Positions 39,109-50,400 of a DNA stretch of 64,000 nt are shown here, piece after piece. The DNA comes from Takifugu bimaculatus (Eukaryota > Chordata > Actinopteri > Tetraodontiformes > Tetraodontidae): contig CP034975.1 in assembly GCA_004026145.2 (NCBI GenBank), positions 8,276,686-8,340,685 on the forward strand. The letters are read 5' to 3'. The notes below the pieces were generated by a model. The model was not told the origin of the DNA and searched no databases. It saw nothing but the letters and a program-made list of their open reading frames with translations. The translations under genes were made by a program, and so were the position numbers. Position 1 is the stretch's first letter. Every line of letters starts with the position of its first letter.

Positions 39109-39449
39109 GATGAGTGAAACTTGGTTACAGAAATATGCTACTCCCACGAGCACCGAATTATTAAAAACAAGACGGTGCATCAGCAGAGGTGTATTCATGG
39201 AACTTTACATCACTACATCAGTACCAAAAACCTGCATATCGGCATGTTTCACTTTGGGGGTTCATGTCAAAATTCACAAACTGGTTTCTGTTTATAAGGT
39301 ATATTTGTACAACAAAAGCAGTACAATCGAGTTGAGAAGACTGTAAAAAACCAATAAATTCCTGATATCGTTACATCGCCATACTCCTACTGAACCGTAT
39401 CCAAGGGCCTGACTGTGTTCAAGGGGCAGGTCACCGTTTATTGTAAGCC

Positions 39450-41192
39450 TCACACCGTTAGGTATTCTTTCAGTTTGTCCATAATGGCAGGCATTCTGTC
39501 AGCTGGTATCAGCATTACTGTCCTGAAAGGTTTCATGGGTACGTCGTCGTACGACCACCTGCCGCTCAAACAGGAGTCTGCCTCGTCCTGGACAGAGTAG
39601 TGGAACTTGATGGTGGCTTGCTGTAAAGAAGACAAATTTAAATAGTGATTTAAGCATTATTGATCGGTGCACATTAACATTATTTTATTGCGGACTGGCC
39701 CCAATGGTCGAGAGTTATGAGTCGTTACTGTACAAATAAGTTCGCATTTTAATTACATCCGTGTATGTTGTGAGAGGATTAACATTAAATGCAACTGTAG
39801 AATCTTCACCTCATAAAAGAACTCCTCTTCTGCATTGACAAACATGTATTCCTCTTTTGGAGCTCCTCCTCTGGCTGGAATATTCTTGCTCGCCTCTTTG
39901 CAGGTCTTACTGATCATCAGACAGTAGTGACACCTCCCGCTGGGTTTATTCGTTCTTTGGGCCTCCGCTATCTCATCCCTACAGACATAATCAGGCTCAT
40001 TTTATTTGTCAACAACCTTCTAAAGAGATAAATGATATATAGCACAACAACAACTTACTGGAGATGTTTGTGCAGTGGAAGCGCGATCTGTGGTGGCACA
40101 TTGATGAAGCGTTCACTCAATAGCAGCCCCACAGGTTTGCTGGTGTCATTGAGGACCTTCTCGAGCTGCTCCATCATGCTGTGAGTCGAGTTCTTCTCGC
40201 ACTGATTTAGAATAAGCTCCTTCACTTCTTCCACACACTTCACACCCTGTCAACAACAGCGGCATGACTTTAGGATTTAAATGAATAACAACAATAGAGA
40301 GTTGGTGATGCGTGCTAATGCAGTTACCTTCCTCTCTGTGAGGTTGAGCATGGTGGTTAAACCAAATACTTCATCGGGCTCACCATCATCATCGCTATCT
40401 TCTGGCACCTCCGCTTGCTGGAGCACAGTAAATAATGGAGGACAACCTGAGTATCGCCTGTAACATCTGAGTTTATTTGAAAACCACTGGGGCACTCACC
40501 CTGACCACACTGCCAATGTGATTCTGCTGAATGATGATGTCTGTCATCTCTGATGTATTAACATGAGCCTTCAGGAAGAGCTGTTTCCAAACATAAACGA
40601 GACATAAGCGAGCAATACACAGATTAATAGAATTTAAAGCATTTCTTTAAAAGAAATGTTCAGACCTGTTGTAGAAGCTTTTTGATGCCATTATAGTCGT
40701 TGTCAGAAATGGTGTGTGCTTCAAAGTCCACCACAACCTCCTGAAACAGCAATAAAGCGCATAGATGAAACACATGGCAGATTATCACATTTTATGAAAA
40801 ATTGTTACTACAAGTTGCGTATTCACTTTCCTTTAAACAATCAAGGCTTACAGTGTGCAAACACCAAAATTTGTGCATGCTCAGCCGCTGAAAGAACATT
40901 ATATTTGGATTTATTTCCTATAGCTATAACTTAAATGTCTGACGGTAGCCTTCAATGGTCGTTTCCTAGTAGCACACAGCTGCTCAACTAGCGAGCTAAC
41001 TAGCTTCTGGCTAGCAAGGCCTTGAGATAATGTTCCTTTCTCTGTCTTTACCTCATTAATCTCTTCCTCGGATGCCTCGCTATCTTCCTCTTCAGAATCG
41101 TCTTCATCTTCGGGAATGTCTTCTGAACTGTTCTCGCTGTCTTCGGGATTTTCATCCAAACCTACCGCTCTCTTCTTAGCTGAAGAAGCCAT
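39450..41192 (-). CDS. bccip: BCCIP, BRCA2- and CDKN1A-interacting protein
   Basis: Conserved nuclear protein. The family is known to bind BRCA2 and p21, to act in homologous recombination and cell-cycle control, and, as the yeast Bcp1 relative, in ribosomal-protein chaperoning. Minus-strand exons in order: 41192-41052, 40740-40666, 40580-40500, 40417-40328, 40246-40059, 39978-39810, 39620-39450; 304 residues, all junctions GT-AG and in phase. The first exon is a long acidic stretch rich in Glu, Asp and Ser. Then come SDNDYNGIKKLLQQ, IIIQQNHIGSV, GLLLSERFINVPPQIALP, and the C-terminus FHYSVQDEADSCLSGRW to MDKLKEYLTV, matching the human beta-type ending. The ATG has G at -3 and +4. It is head-to-head with UROS. 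Confidence 0.95.
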
Positions 41193-41279
41193 GCCGAAAA
41201 CAGTTGACAACACGCGTGTAAATACAGTGGGCGGGGCAGAGAACGGGTCACAGTTATCCCGGAAGCTAAAACAGGGCAA

Positions 41280-41291
41280 CCGCCATTTTGG
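41280..41291 (-). promoter_or_regulatory. YY1-type site upstream of BCCIP
   Basis: CCGCCATTTTGG matches the core of the YY1 consensus (GCCGCCATTTTG). It lies about 90 bases upstream of the BCCIP ATG, where a housekeeping start site is expected. Confidence 0.45.
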
Positions 41292-41881
41292 CTCTGACGC
41301 CAAGGATTTCTATTTCCAAGCGATCAACACGTGAGCCAAAATGTAGCCTTGTGACCTGGCGACTAAATGGAAGAAACCATTTCATTTATTAAAAAAGAGG
41401 ACCACAGTCAAATTAAATCCATATAAATTTATTAGTGGACCAAGTATGTGATTCAGTTTCATTTAAAAAAGTTCTAATACGCTATTTTATAGAGTAAAAG
41501 AGTTAAGTTAAGTTTAATAGAGTTACATTTTTAAGCTTTTTGTGAGATATTTAATTTTTACCCCCCCCCCTTTCTTGATGAAGTCATACGCTAAACTGTG
41601 GGGTAATTTCAAGGTATCTGAATTGCTTACATTATTTGGGCTTCGAGAACGTTTTTATACTTATGTTATTGTACGCTACGAGAGAAACATAATAATCATG
41701 TATCATACTGTGCTGTGCGAAAATGTCAGGTCCTATTAAGGAGTCTACAGCTGTGGGCTGTAGCTGTGTTTGCTAATATCAACACAGAGGAGGGAAGCCA
41801 CGTCTCAGCAACGTACACAAACACAAATTCGCCAAGACGTCAGTGTCTTATTTTGATTATTCTCACATAGAACAATAATGG

Positions 41882-41959
41882 TGACTCAGCTATACTATTA
41901 TCTGCTTGCAGATTACGACGGTTTTAGGGTGTAGCCTAACTTGCGGTGTCTTCACACCC
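41882..41959 (+). promoter_or_regulatory. NF-E2, GATA and CACCC cluster: candidate erythroid UROS promoter
   Basis: Three erythroid-type motifs within 78 bases: TGACTCAGC (NF-E2/MARE) at 41882-41890, TTATCT (AGATAA, GATA) at 41898-41903, and CACACCC (KLF1-type) at 41953-41959. They lie 100-175 bases upstream of the UROS ATG. Human UROS is known to have a separate erythroid promoter with GATA1 sites. Use here is inferred from motif grouping and position. Confidence 0.45.
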
Positions 41960-42056
41960 TTTGCTGTTTGCATTTCTCCTGCAGAATTTAAATTTCACGC
42001 TTGCACTTGTTTCCTTTGTCACATTCTGTCTTTTTCGTTTAAATTCCTCAGACAAA

Positions 42057-43782
42057 ATGCACGTGTTACTACTTAAAGAGCCAAGAGATGGGGAGTCTGG
42101 AATTGATCCTTACATTAAGGTAGATGCTTGTACCTAGTTGTATTATAAACCTGCACTTTTAATACTTTTATGTGCTTTTGAAATTGGAACTTATTGTGAC
42201 ATCACAGGAGCTGGCATCACATGGACACACAGCAACCCTCATTCCTGTGTTATCTTTTGCGTTTGTCTCATTAAGTACATTGTCAGATAAGGTAAAGTTT
42301 TATTTACCTTGTTTAAATCATTTAGTGCATGTGTTATTGCATTTGTATCATTTTTCATGTTACCTGTTGTTTCTATGTTAGCTGTTCCAACCAGAAAAAC
42401 ATGGCGGTCTTATATTTACCAGTCCGAGAGCCGTGGAGGCTGTGAAGATGTGCTTGGAAGCAGAGAAAAGAGTTCGAAGGTCATTTATGTTTTACGTCGC
42501 ACCTTAAAATAAACTTCCAATGCTGCCCGCTAAGACTCGTGGAAACTTTGTCCTAATGGTCATTTTCAGAATGGAACAATTGTGTAAGAGACCAATGGAA
42601 CGCCAAGTCCGTCTATGTGGTCGGGAAGGCGACGGCGGACTTTAGGTGAGTGACCTTCATCCTCTCGCTGCCTCCTTCGCCTGCACTTGAATAGTCGCTG
42701 CTAATAGCGGCAGAGTGTGGCGGCCACCTGGTGTTTTGACTGACACCGGCGTGTGAAGTGGTGTCACTGCCTCCGGTCAGGATGGAGCGGGTCGTATAAA
42801 TGTGACGCTTCGCTGTGATGCGACCTGATTCGCTCTTCCCAAACAAGCAGGTGCAGCGTCTTCCTGACGTCCTTTTCTTCAGCCTGTTATCTTTTTTTTT
42901 TACAAGTTGTCTTGTGCCAGTAAATCTGTTGCGGTTTATTTGACTAAACTAAACATTACGATGCATTCTGTCGTCCACAGTGCGCAGTCTGGGTCTGACC
43001 CCTCTAGGTGAGGACACGGGGACGGCGGAGGTCTTATCGCGTGTCATCATTGAACGTAAGCTATCGCACGCCCTTGGGCCTCACCGTCAGCTCCGCCACT
43101 ACGCTGTTCTGACGATCCTTAATCCTCGACATCGCAGGAGAAGACACAAATATCCCGCCGCTGTTTTTCCCCTGCGGTTCCATCAAAAGAGAGGTTCTGC
43201 CTACGGCGTTAAGAGGGAGCGGTGAGCCTGTCCTCCTGTCAAGCGCTGTTAAAAGTCCCATTGGGGGTCGATACTAATTAAAAAGCAATAATTGCTTTAT
43301 CGTTATCATCAAGGGGGTTTGTGTCTTTGTCTCCAGGAGTCCCCTTAGAGACGCTGACTGTCTATCAAACGGTTGAACATCCCAATCTGGAGGAGAATCT
43401 AAGGAGCTATTTCACGGAGCAGGTAAAACCCCAAGGACTTTCGGAGAGTGCTGCTGTGCGCAGTTGTTCATCAGGCTCCACGTTCACAGGGAACGCCGGC
43501 CAGCATCGCTTTCTTCAGCCCATCGGGGGTGAAGTTCTGCCTGGAGACGGTGCGCAGGCTGTCTGGCGACCAGCTGCCTCAGATAAAGGTGTGACACGTT
43601 CGTCCTTAAAACTCCGACACAACCATGCGGCTGCTAATCTCTCTATAACGTCTCTGCAGTTTGCCGCCATTGGACCGACGACGGAGGAGGCGATGGCTGC
43701 GGAGGGTCTGTGCGTCAGCTGCGCCGCGGAAAAGCCGACAGCGGGACACCTCGCTGCAGCGATAGCTAAAGCTCTCCAGTAG
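42057..43782 (+). CDS. uros: Uroporphyrinogen-III synthase
   Basis: Cytosolic fourth enzyme of haem synthesis; it cyclises hydroxymethylbilane to uroporphyrinogen III with inversion of ring D. Exons: 42057-42119, 42208-42291, 42382-42479, 42570-42645, 42981-43055, 43138-43221, 43337-43422, 43490-43588, 43660-43782; about 261 residues, near the usual 265. Landmarks: MHVLLLKEP, GGLIFTSPRAVEA, WNAKSVYVVGKAT, LFFPCGSIKREVLP, ETLTVYQTVEHP, PASIAFFSPSGVKF and FAAIGPTTEEAMAAEG. Junctions 42479/42570 and 42645/42981 are each one base too long to keep the conserved frame. In-frame alternatives are later AGs at 42585-42586 (losing five residues) and 42986-42987 (losing two). All other junctions agree. 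Confidence 0.93.
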
Positions 43783-43947
43783 CACCCCCCCTCCCCGGTC
43801 GGGCCTCAGTCCACACCATTGAATTGTACAGGCTGTATTATTTATGTGCTTGATCTGTTTGCTCATCCTACGAGTTTTATTTTTGTATATTGCCTAGCCG
43901 CACCAAGCTAATTCTGTGAAATCTGCTCCATGAAGTTGGATGTTGGA

Positions 43948-43953
43948 AATAAA
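43948..43953 (+). terminator. UROS polyadenylation signal
   Basis: AATAAA 166 bases after the UROS stop codon and before the MMP21 promoter. Confidence 0.65.
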
Positions 43954-44190
43954 TTTGGCTCCGTGCGGCGAGCGTGTGTGTTTCGTGTGTGCGTCTCATC
44001 CATTCAGAGCAGGTGCTGGCACACGCCGGCCTGTCCTGAGGCGCTATTGTCCACGGGGAAGTGAGGATTTTCGCACGTTCCCACCGAACGACAGCAGAAC
44101 CGTTTAAAACCAGCGGAGCACGTGTAGCACATCAATGCCGGCCAGTAAAAGCGGGTTTATTTTTCACCCCGTCCCACCCTGGTGGTCTCC

Positions 44191-44198
44191 CTATAAAG
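44191..44198 (+). promoter_or_regulatory. MMP21 TATA box
   Basis: CTATAAAG, 61 bases before the MMP21 ATG, which would place the start site near 44222 and give a very short 5' UTR. A TATA promoter suits a tightly regulated gene. Confidence 0.55.
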
Positions 44199-44258
44199 CA
44201 CTCCTCTTCTTTCACCTGCCATTTTTACCTGTAAAGCCTCGAGTACACCGGCGCCACG

Positions 44259-46991
44259 ATGCTGACTTTGATCCAGCTGATTCTTTTGCTTTTTTGGACG
44301 AGCGTCGGCTCAGCCGGCGCGGAGAAACTTTACCACCGCCGGGATCGTTCTGATGTGCGGACCGTGCACTCTAATCAGGCCCGGGTTATAACGGACAAGC
44401 ACGCCGCAGAGGTATTCCGCACGTTCACTTGTTGGCGCCAGGGCTCGTGTTGAACTCACGTGTCTTTTGCCTGCAGGTATTTCTCTCTAGGTATGGATTC
44501 ATCAAGCCGGTGAACTGGGAGGAGGCCCAGTTTGAGGGTTCTGCCAGCGCTTTCACAGATGACTTCCTGGAGGACTTTGGAGACGCCGTCCTGGAGGGAT
44601 CATCCCCGGCCTGGGACGGCAAGGACCCCGACGGTGCGAGTCAATCCTTTATTTCAGCACTTGAGGAGTTCCAGAGGGTGTCGGGCCTGCCTGTCACTGG
44701 CGTGTTTGATGAGGCCACCAAGGAAGCTATGAACAAACCCAGATGCGGAGTCCCGGACAAGGAGGTCGACCGGAACGCCGCCGGTGGACCCTGAGAGCAG
44801 CTCCTCAGCCAGTGACACTGTTAATGAGACCGACGCTAACAGGACAGCGACTAATAGCTCTGTTTCTGCCGACTCGTTCGAAGATGACGCGTATCATTTA
44901 AATGACACGGATAGGTTTTGACCTAAAAGGTCACATATCAAACAACACTTCTGTTAATGGGTCACATGATGGTGACATGGGAAATACCAGCGCTAGCACG
45001 CACCAGAGCCAGGCGGGGCACCGCAGGAAACACCACCTGGCTGCTCTGATATCTAAAAACAGGCAGCGGAGGGACGTGAGCGAGCGCGGCTACGTGGCCT
45101 TTTCCAAGAGGCTGTTAAAATGGCGGCTGATAGGAGAAGGCTACAGCAGCCAGCTGACCGTGGAGGAGCAGAGGTACATCTTCAGGCTGGCCTTCAGGAT
45201 GTGGAGCGAGGTGTCGCCGCTGGAGTTTGTGGAGGACATGCGCTCGCCGCTGGAGGACGTGGACATCAGGCTGGGGTTTGGGACAGGTACGCTCACGCAG
45301 AGGGTTTTTAATGATTCACCCAGAACCCAGCTGTTCTAAAGTTCCTGTACTCTGAACAGGAAGACATCTGGGTTGCAACCAGAGGTTTGACGGTACTGGA
45401 CAGGAATTTGCACACGCGTGGTTCCTTGGAGACATTCACTTTGATGATGATGAGCATTTTACTGCTCCAAACACAGGCAGTGGCATCAGCCTTCTCAAAG
45501 TAAGCACACACACACACTATGGAATGTTAATATTACGCCTTTCGCTCACTAATATTTATACTGGTTTCTTCATTTGAGGTGGCGGTTCATGAGATCGGCC
45601 ATGTTTTGGGGCTGCCACACATCTACAGATCGGGATCTATCATGCAGCCCAGCTACCTGCCCCAGGAGTCCAGCTTTGAGATGGGCTGGATGGACAGAAA
45701 GGCCATACAGCATCTCTACGGTACCAGCGACATCTAGTGGACGCGCTGTGTCATTGCAGTCATCAGTGTTTTTAATGAATAATTTTGATTTGATAAAGGG
45801 GGGAAATTTTGATCGTTTTTGTTTGGATTTATAACACAATCTTCCAAATCTCAGACGAATCTTTTGCTTGAAAAATCTGCCGTACATTTAATGTATTAAT
45901 TGCTTATCTGGCGATTTAAGCAGCTTTAAATTTAAATGATTTTTGCCGATGATATTGTGACAGCAGCTTCTGTCCGATCAAAGGGGGCTGTAACGGACGA
46001 TTCAGCACAGTGTTTGATTGGATCCGGAAAGAGAAGACGCCCTACGGGGAGGTGGTCGTCCGCTTTAACACCTATTTCATGAGGGACGGCTGGTACTGGC
46101 TGTATGAGAACCGAAACAACCGAACGCGCTACGGCGACCCGGTCGCGCTGCAGATCGGCTGGCACGGCCTCCCCAAAGACGGCGTGGACGCGTACGTGCA
46201 CGTGTGGTCGAGAAAAAGAGACACGGTTTATTTCTTCAAAGGTGAGCCTCCAAGCGTGGTTTCTCTTTGTCACAAACTGCAGGAGATATCAAGTGTTCCT
46301 CTACACAGGAACTCGGTTCTGGAGGTACGACAGTGAGAACGACCGGGTGTTCACACTGGACCCTGAAGGTCGGCGCTACCCCAGGCCGATCTCCGAGGGC
46401 TTCCCAGGGGTGATCGGCCCCATCGACACAGCCTTCTATGACAGGAGGGACTCCCACATCTACTTCTTTAAAAATGCCCTCGTAAGAATTGATTTACTTT
46501 TCTGTGCATGAAAATTCGAGGGTGCGAGGAACAAAGCCAGAACCTTTTAATGGATCTAGTGCTCCATTAAAACTTCAATATTTTGCCAGAACAGCAGATT
46601 GATCTGTGGTAGATTTAATGGCGTGCTCCTCAGGAGCGACCTTCCATATTAAACCGATCCGGTCCACGTGCGTCTGCTCCAACAGGTGTACGCCTTCAAC
46701 GTCGGAGCCAACGCCCTGGCGAGAGGCTTCCCCAAGAGCATCCGAGAGGTTTTCCCCGCCGTGCGGCGCGGAGACCATCCAGACGGCAACATCGACGCCG
46801 CCTACTTCTCCTACACCCACGGCGCCGTCTTTCTGCTCAAAGGGTCGCGCTTCTGGCGGGTGGCGGGCAGCCGCGAACGCCGGCGCCGGCTCCCTCTGCC
46901 GCGGAACGGCCTGCTGCCGCACGAGGAGGTGGAAGGGCAGTGGTTCGACATCTGCAATGTGCACCCCACCGCCCTCAAGCTGAAGCGCTGA
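44259..46991 (+). CDS. mmp21: MMP21, secreted matrix metalloproteinase (two apparent frame breaks in exon 2)
   Basis: Secreted zinc protease needed for left-right asymmetry in vertebrates. Exons: 44259-44411, 44477-45286, 45360-45499, 45579-45720, 45984-46241, 46309-46481, 46686-46991. Visible in order: hydrophobic signal peptide (LIQLILLLFW), FLSRYG, cysteine switch PRCGVPD, a Ser/Asn-rich linker, furin site RQRR before DVSERG, the catalytic domain with HEIGHVLGLPH and SIMQP Met-turn, then hemopexin-like blades (FDWIRKEK, YWLYENRNNRTRYGDP, DTAFYDRR, WFDIC). The acceptor at 45984 is AAAG, not the nearby CAG. After the cysteine switch the frame changes twice, near 44760-44790 and at the T-run 44916-44919. 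A 146-base intron, 44784-44929, would also restore the frame. If the linker is coding the protein is about 659 residues, longer than human (569). Confidence 0.9.
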
Positions 46992-47445
46992 GACTCCGAC
47001 CGGCCTCCTCCCTCGGAGGACGGACCTGAAATGGATCAGAAAACAATCACCCTCGCAAATTAAACGCCATCAGTAAAAAATGTGGGAACCATCTGTCCGT
47101 CAGTTCTCTGACAACCCCTCCCGTTATCAAAAGCATAACCTACGCTGAGGAAAAGGGGCGCTGTGGTCGCAGCTAATGTTTAATTTTATGGCAATTTATT
47201 TTGAGCGCGTTCCAGAGAAATGGACATTGATTCTGTAATCGATGGCGTATGTGAAAACTGGTTGCTTTAGCTCGTCTGTGGTGATTAGGCTCCTGGCGGG
47301 GCCCAGATAACTAGCACGCTGCTCCAGGCGCTCTGCGAGCTGTATTAATAAACCAAAGTTGAAATCAATGACGGGCAAAGGAGCAAAATGTCAGGGAGCT
47401 ACAGGGAAGCTGTCAGAAGATGAAATGCGAAGGTGTGAGAATACA

Positions 47446-47451
47446 AATAAA
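47446..47451 (+). terminator. Candidate MMP21 polyadenylation signal
   Basis: First AATAAA after the MMP21 stop codon, about 455 bases downstream. Confidence 0.5.
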
Positions 47452-50400
47452 CCCACTTGTTTGTGAGTTTGAGTCATCTTACGTGTGTGGGGATGCAAAA
47501 CAGCGTTTTTCTATCTCGGATTAAACCGAACATTTGTTGGTCTATAAAGCGGAATATGCTTTGAATGTGGGGTGTTTGCTGTTGCTGTGCCGTGTTGACA
47601 TCCGTCTGGGTTATTGGCACACTGGTAAAATGTGATGTTTTCTGATCTGTTTCTTCCTTCCATGATGGGGACAACGACAGTTCTCCGTGTGGAGAAATCC
47701 AAAGTGAAGTCCTTAATTCACCCGAGTCTCCTCCACTAAAAACCATTTTTGCAGTTGTCAGTTAGCCGATGGTGATGCTCTCTCATGATTTGTGAGGGGG
47801 GGGGGGGGCTTTACTGACAGCATTTCAAGGCTCCCTTCAACAAAATGAAACAGTATGGGAAGAAGAATGAACTGGATATTATAAACTAGACTCATCTCAT
47901 AGAAACAGAAGTAGAAACCTTCTGTTTGCGCGATCGTACCGTCCCAAAACATTCACGTTGACCCTTAAATGAGACATTACAGCCTCTGTCGCCATAAATA
48001 CATTTAAGCTCAGCCTGCTAAATTTCAAGGCTGGAATAAGTAAAAGTATATTTTAGTGGCTATCAAAACCATTCTTTATTCAGTCTTACAAAATAACTAT
48101 CAAGTATTGCACCTTTTGCTCTTTGGTTCTCGTGTCATTTGCATCCTCCCACACACTATTACCTCACGCTGTTTTCTCTAGATCTGTAGCTGCCGTCTTA
48201 AAACTGAAATGTGCACAGAAGAGGTCGGACCCCAGCGGCTCCTTTATTCCAAGGATGGCCAGTAGGGGGCAGCCTCGGCCCGCGCGATAATCCAAATAGG
48301 CCTGAAGGCAGGGAACCATGTTCGGAGTTGGGATTTTTAAACCAGTTCACACAAACTGTTGTCAGTTTTAAACGCTTGCGTAGGGCACAATCGCGATTCA
48401 GTGTATTTTTGTTAATTTTGGGGCATTCCCCCACCTCCTCTGCTGTGGAAAAGCTGACATCCGTCTGGTTTTTTTTTAATGGAAATAAATCCAAGTGCCT
48501 CTGCTTTGTTTCACCGTGCCCAAAAGGGAGTTTGGCACCAAAGCTGGAGTGTGGATTTATTCCGCAGATGCAAGTGTGGAATTCAGACCTTCCTGAAAAG
48601 CGGATTTTGATTTGAAAGTTGCTTGGCGCATTAACCCTGAGTGACATTGTTAACAAGGCTCTAGCTTGTTCACAGTTGCTCCAGGAAACACAAAGAAATC
48701 TCTCACCTCAGTCAGAAAAAGAAGAGAAAGACAATAAAGATGCATTTACACCAGATGTTCTCTCCCTCTTCTCCCTCCCCCCTCCTCCTCCTCCTCGTCT
48801 GCTTCTGTTCTTGCCCTCAGACAAATGAAGTTTGGATTAAAAGAGCGGAGGAAAAAAAGGCAACGCTGGCTGACGCCTTCTTCGCGGCGCCACTCAATTT
48901 CACATTCAAATCAATATTTCAAAAGCTTTCATCGTCAAGGAGTTTGAAGCCAAAGTCCTCCTCGCCGAGCAGCAGAGTTGAGGGTTTGGAAATCAACAAA
49001 CGCGCGCTTTAATGCCGCCATTATACCCCGAAGAAGGAGACGAAACCGAGCAGATGACAGATCCTTGACTTCATCGTCATACATGTAAACTCCCCTCTCG
49101 AATGGAAATTCTGCAGTAATTACACGTCTCCTCTTGAGAAGAGTCCACCGATCACACGCGCTCGTCTGACTGAGACGTCCCAATCATACATGTGTAATTA
49201 AGCATGCGTCCTCATGCATTATGCAGCCTCCAGGTATCGACTAAACACCTAATAAACACACCCAGCGGGTGTGGAGGGGCATGTGTTGGTCCCACTGTAG
49301 GCAGCCGCTCCCACAGACCCGCTAATATGGGTTGAACCTTGACCTTTGACCCTGCGGGAGGCGAAACAAAAGCACTTTCCAAGCACGTTAGTCTGAGTGG
49401 CAGCCTCAGGTCACGGAGGGGGCGGGGGAGGCTGTCCCACGCATGACCACACAGAGGCCCCCGTCAGAACCTTCAGTCTGGGAAAGTGACAGGAGACGTA
49501 CGCGGCGTGTCGGGGGGTGTCGAAGACGACGGACGGCCGAAGTTACCCCTCGCCTTCATAAAAAGTATTTTCCCCTCTAAAAGCATAAACACATCATCAC
49601 AGAGCGCAGGAAGCAGCGTTCCGAAGGTGTGTAGTAACTCCAGACGCGTTCCAGCTGTTGCTGGGATGTTTAGAAGCGGGCCCCATGAGAAAGGACTCGG
49701 TTCCTGTTGTGTTTTTAGTTTATTTGAGCCGCTGTAACGGCTCCAACGGGAGGACAAACCCAAAATCTGCTCGCTTTGAGCAGAAATCTGCCCGTTTCCT
49801 GAACTTCATGAAATGGAACGCGGTAAATTTGTATATTTTCAGACCTGTTAGCTGCTGTAAGAACTTTCCCCGTGCTATGATCTAAAGATGACAGCATGTG
49901 ACAGGATCCATCCCAGAACCCCTCCGTGACCCCGATTAAGAACCAGCGGTGGATAGGATAGATAACTGTCCTCGGGTCAGGTTATATTGCAAGCAAGATG
50001 ACACATAAGGATTTATTTATTCCGACATAAAGGACACGGAGGCTTTGATTCATTTCTATCTCACTGACTCAATGAGGCACCAGCGGCCGCCGAGTCACTT
50101 TTGTCTTTTCATTTCCTCTTTTGATCACAACAACAGCGGTTCAGTCCCCGCCGTTGTCACCACCTGTCAGCGTAATTGTCTCCATCTGATGAGCCTTTTT
50201 TTGTTCCCTCCAGACACACGGGAACACCTACCGGTGAGCGGCAGGAGCCTCTGTCTCCTCTCCTCCTCCGTCATCCATCCCGGATCTCACCCTGATTATT
50301 CCCATCACCTCTCCCCCACTCCGCCCCTGATTTTCCATCCCTCTCCCTTCCCCGTTTCCATGGGAGGAACAGATGGGGTTTAACTCTGAGGGGAACGTCG

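Larger units (their letters stand above)
41193..42056. promoter_or_regulatory. Shared BCCIP-UROS divergent promoter region
   Basis: The 864 bases between the divergent BCCIP and UROS start codons. Near BCCIP there is a YY1-type CCGCCATTTTGG at 41280-41291, typical of housekeeping promoters. Nearer UROS there are TGACTCAGC (41882-41890), TTATCT (41898-41903) and CACACCC (41953-41959). A splice-acceptor-like CCTCAG ends at 42051, just before the UROS ATG, so UROS probably has an untranslated first exon here. The middle (about 41400-41760) is AT-rich with nothing recognised. Confidence 0.6.

Noticed and set aside
46575..46964. 129-codon open frame antisense to the last MMP21 exon
   Set aside because: GC-rich shadow of the hemopexin-like coding exon on the opposite strand.
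48198..48656. 152-codon open frame on the minus strand
   Set aside because: No signal peptide, domain or family resemblance; the frame is isolated in gene-free DNA and no splice partner is seen.
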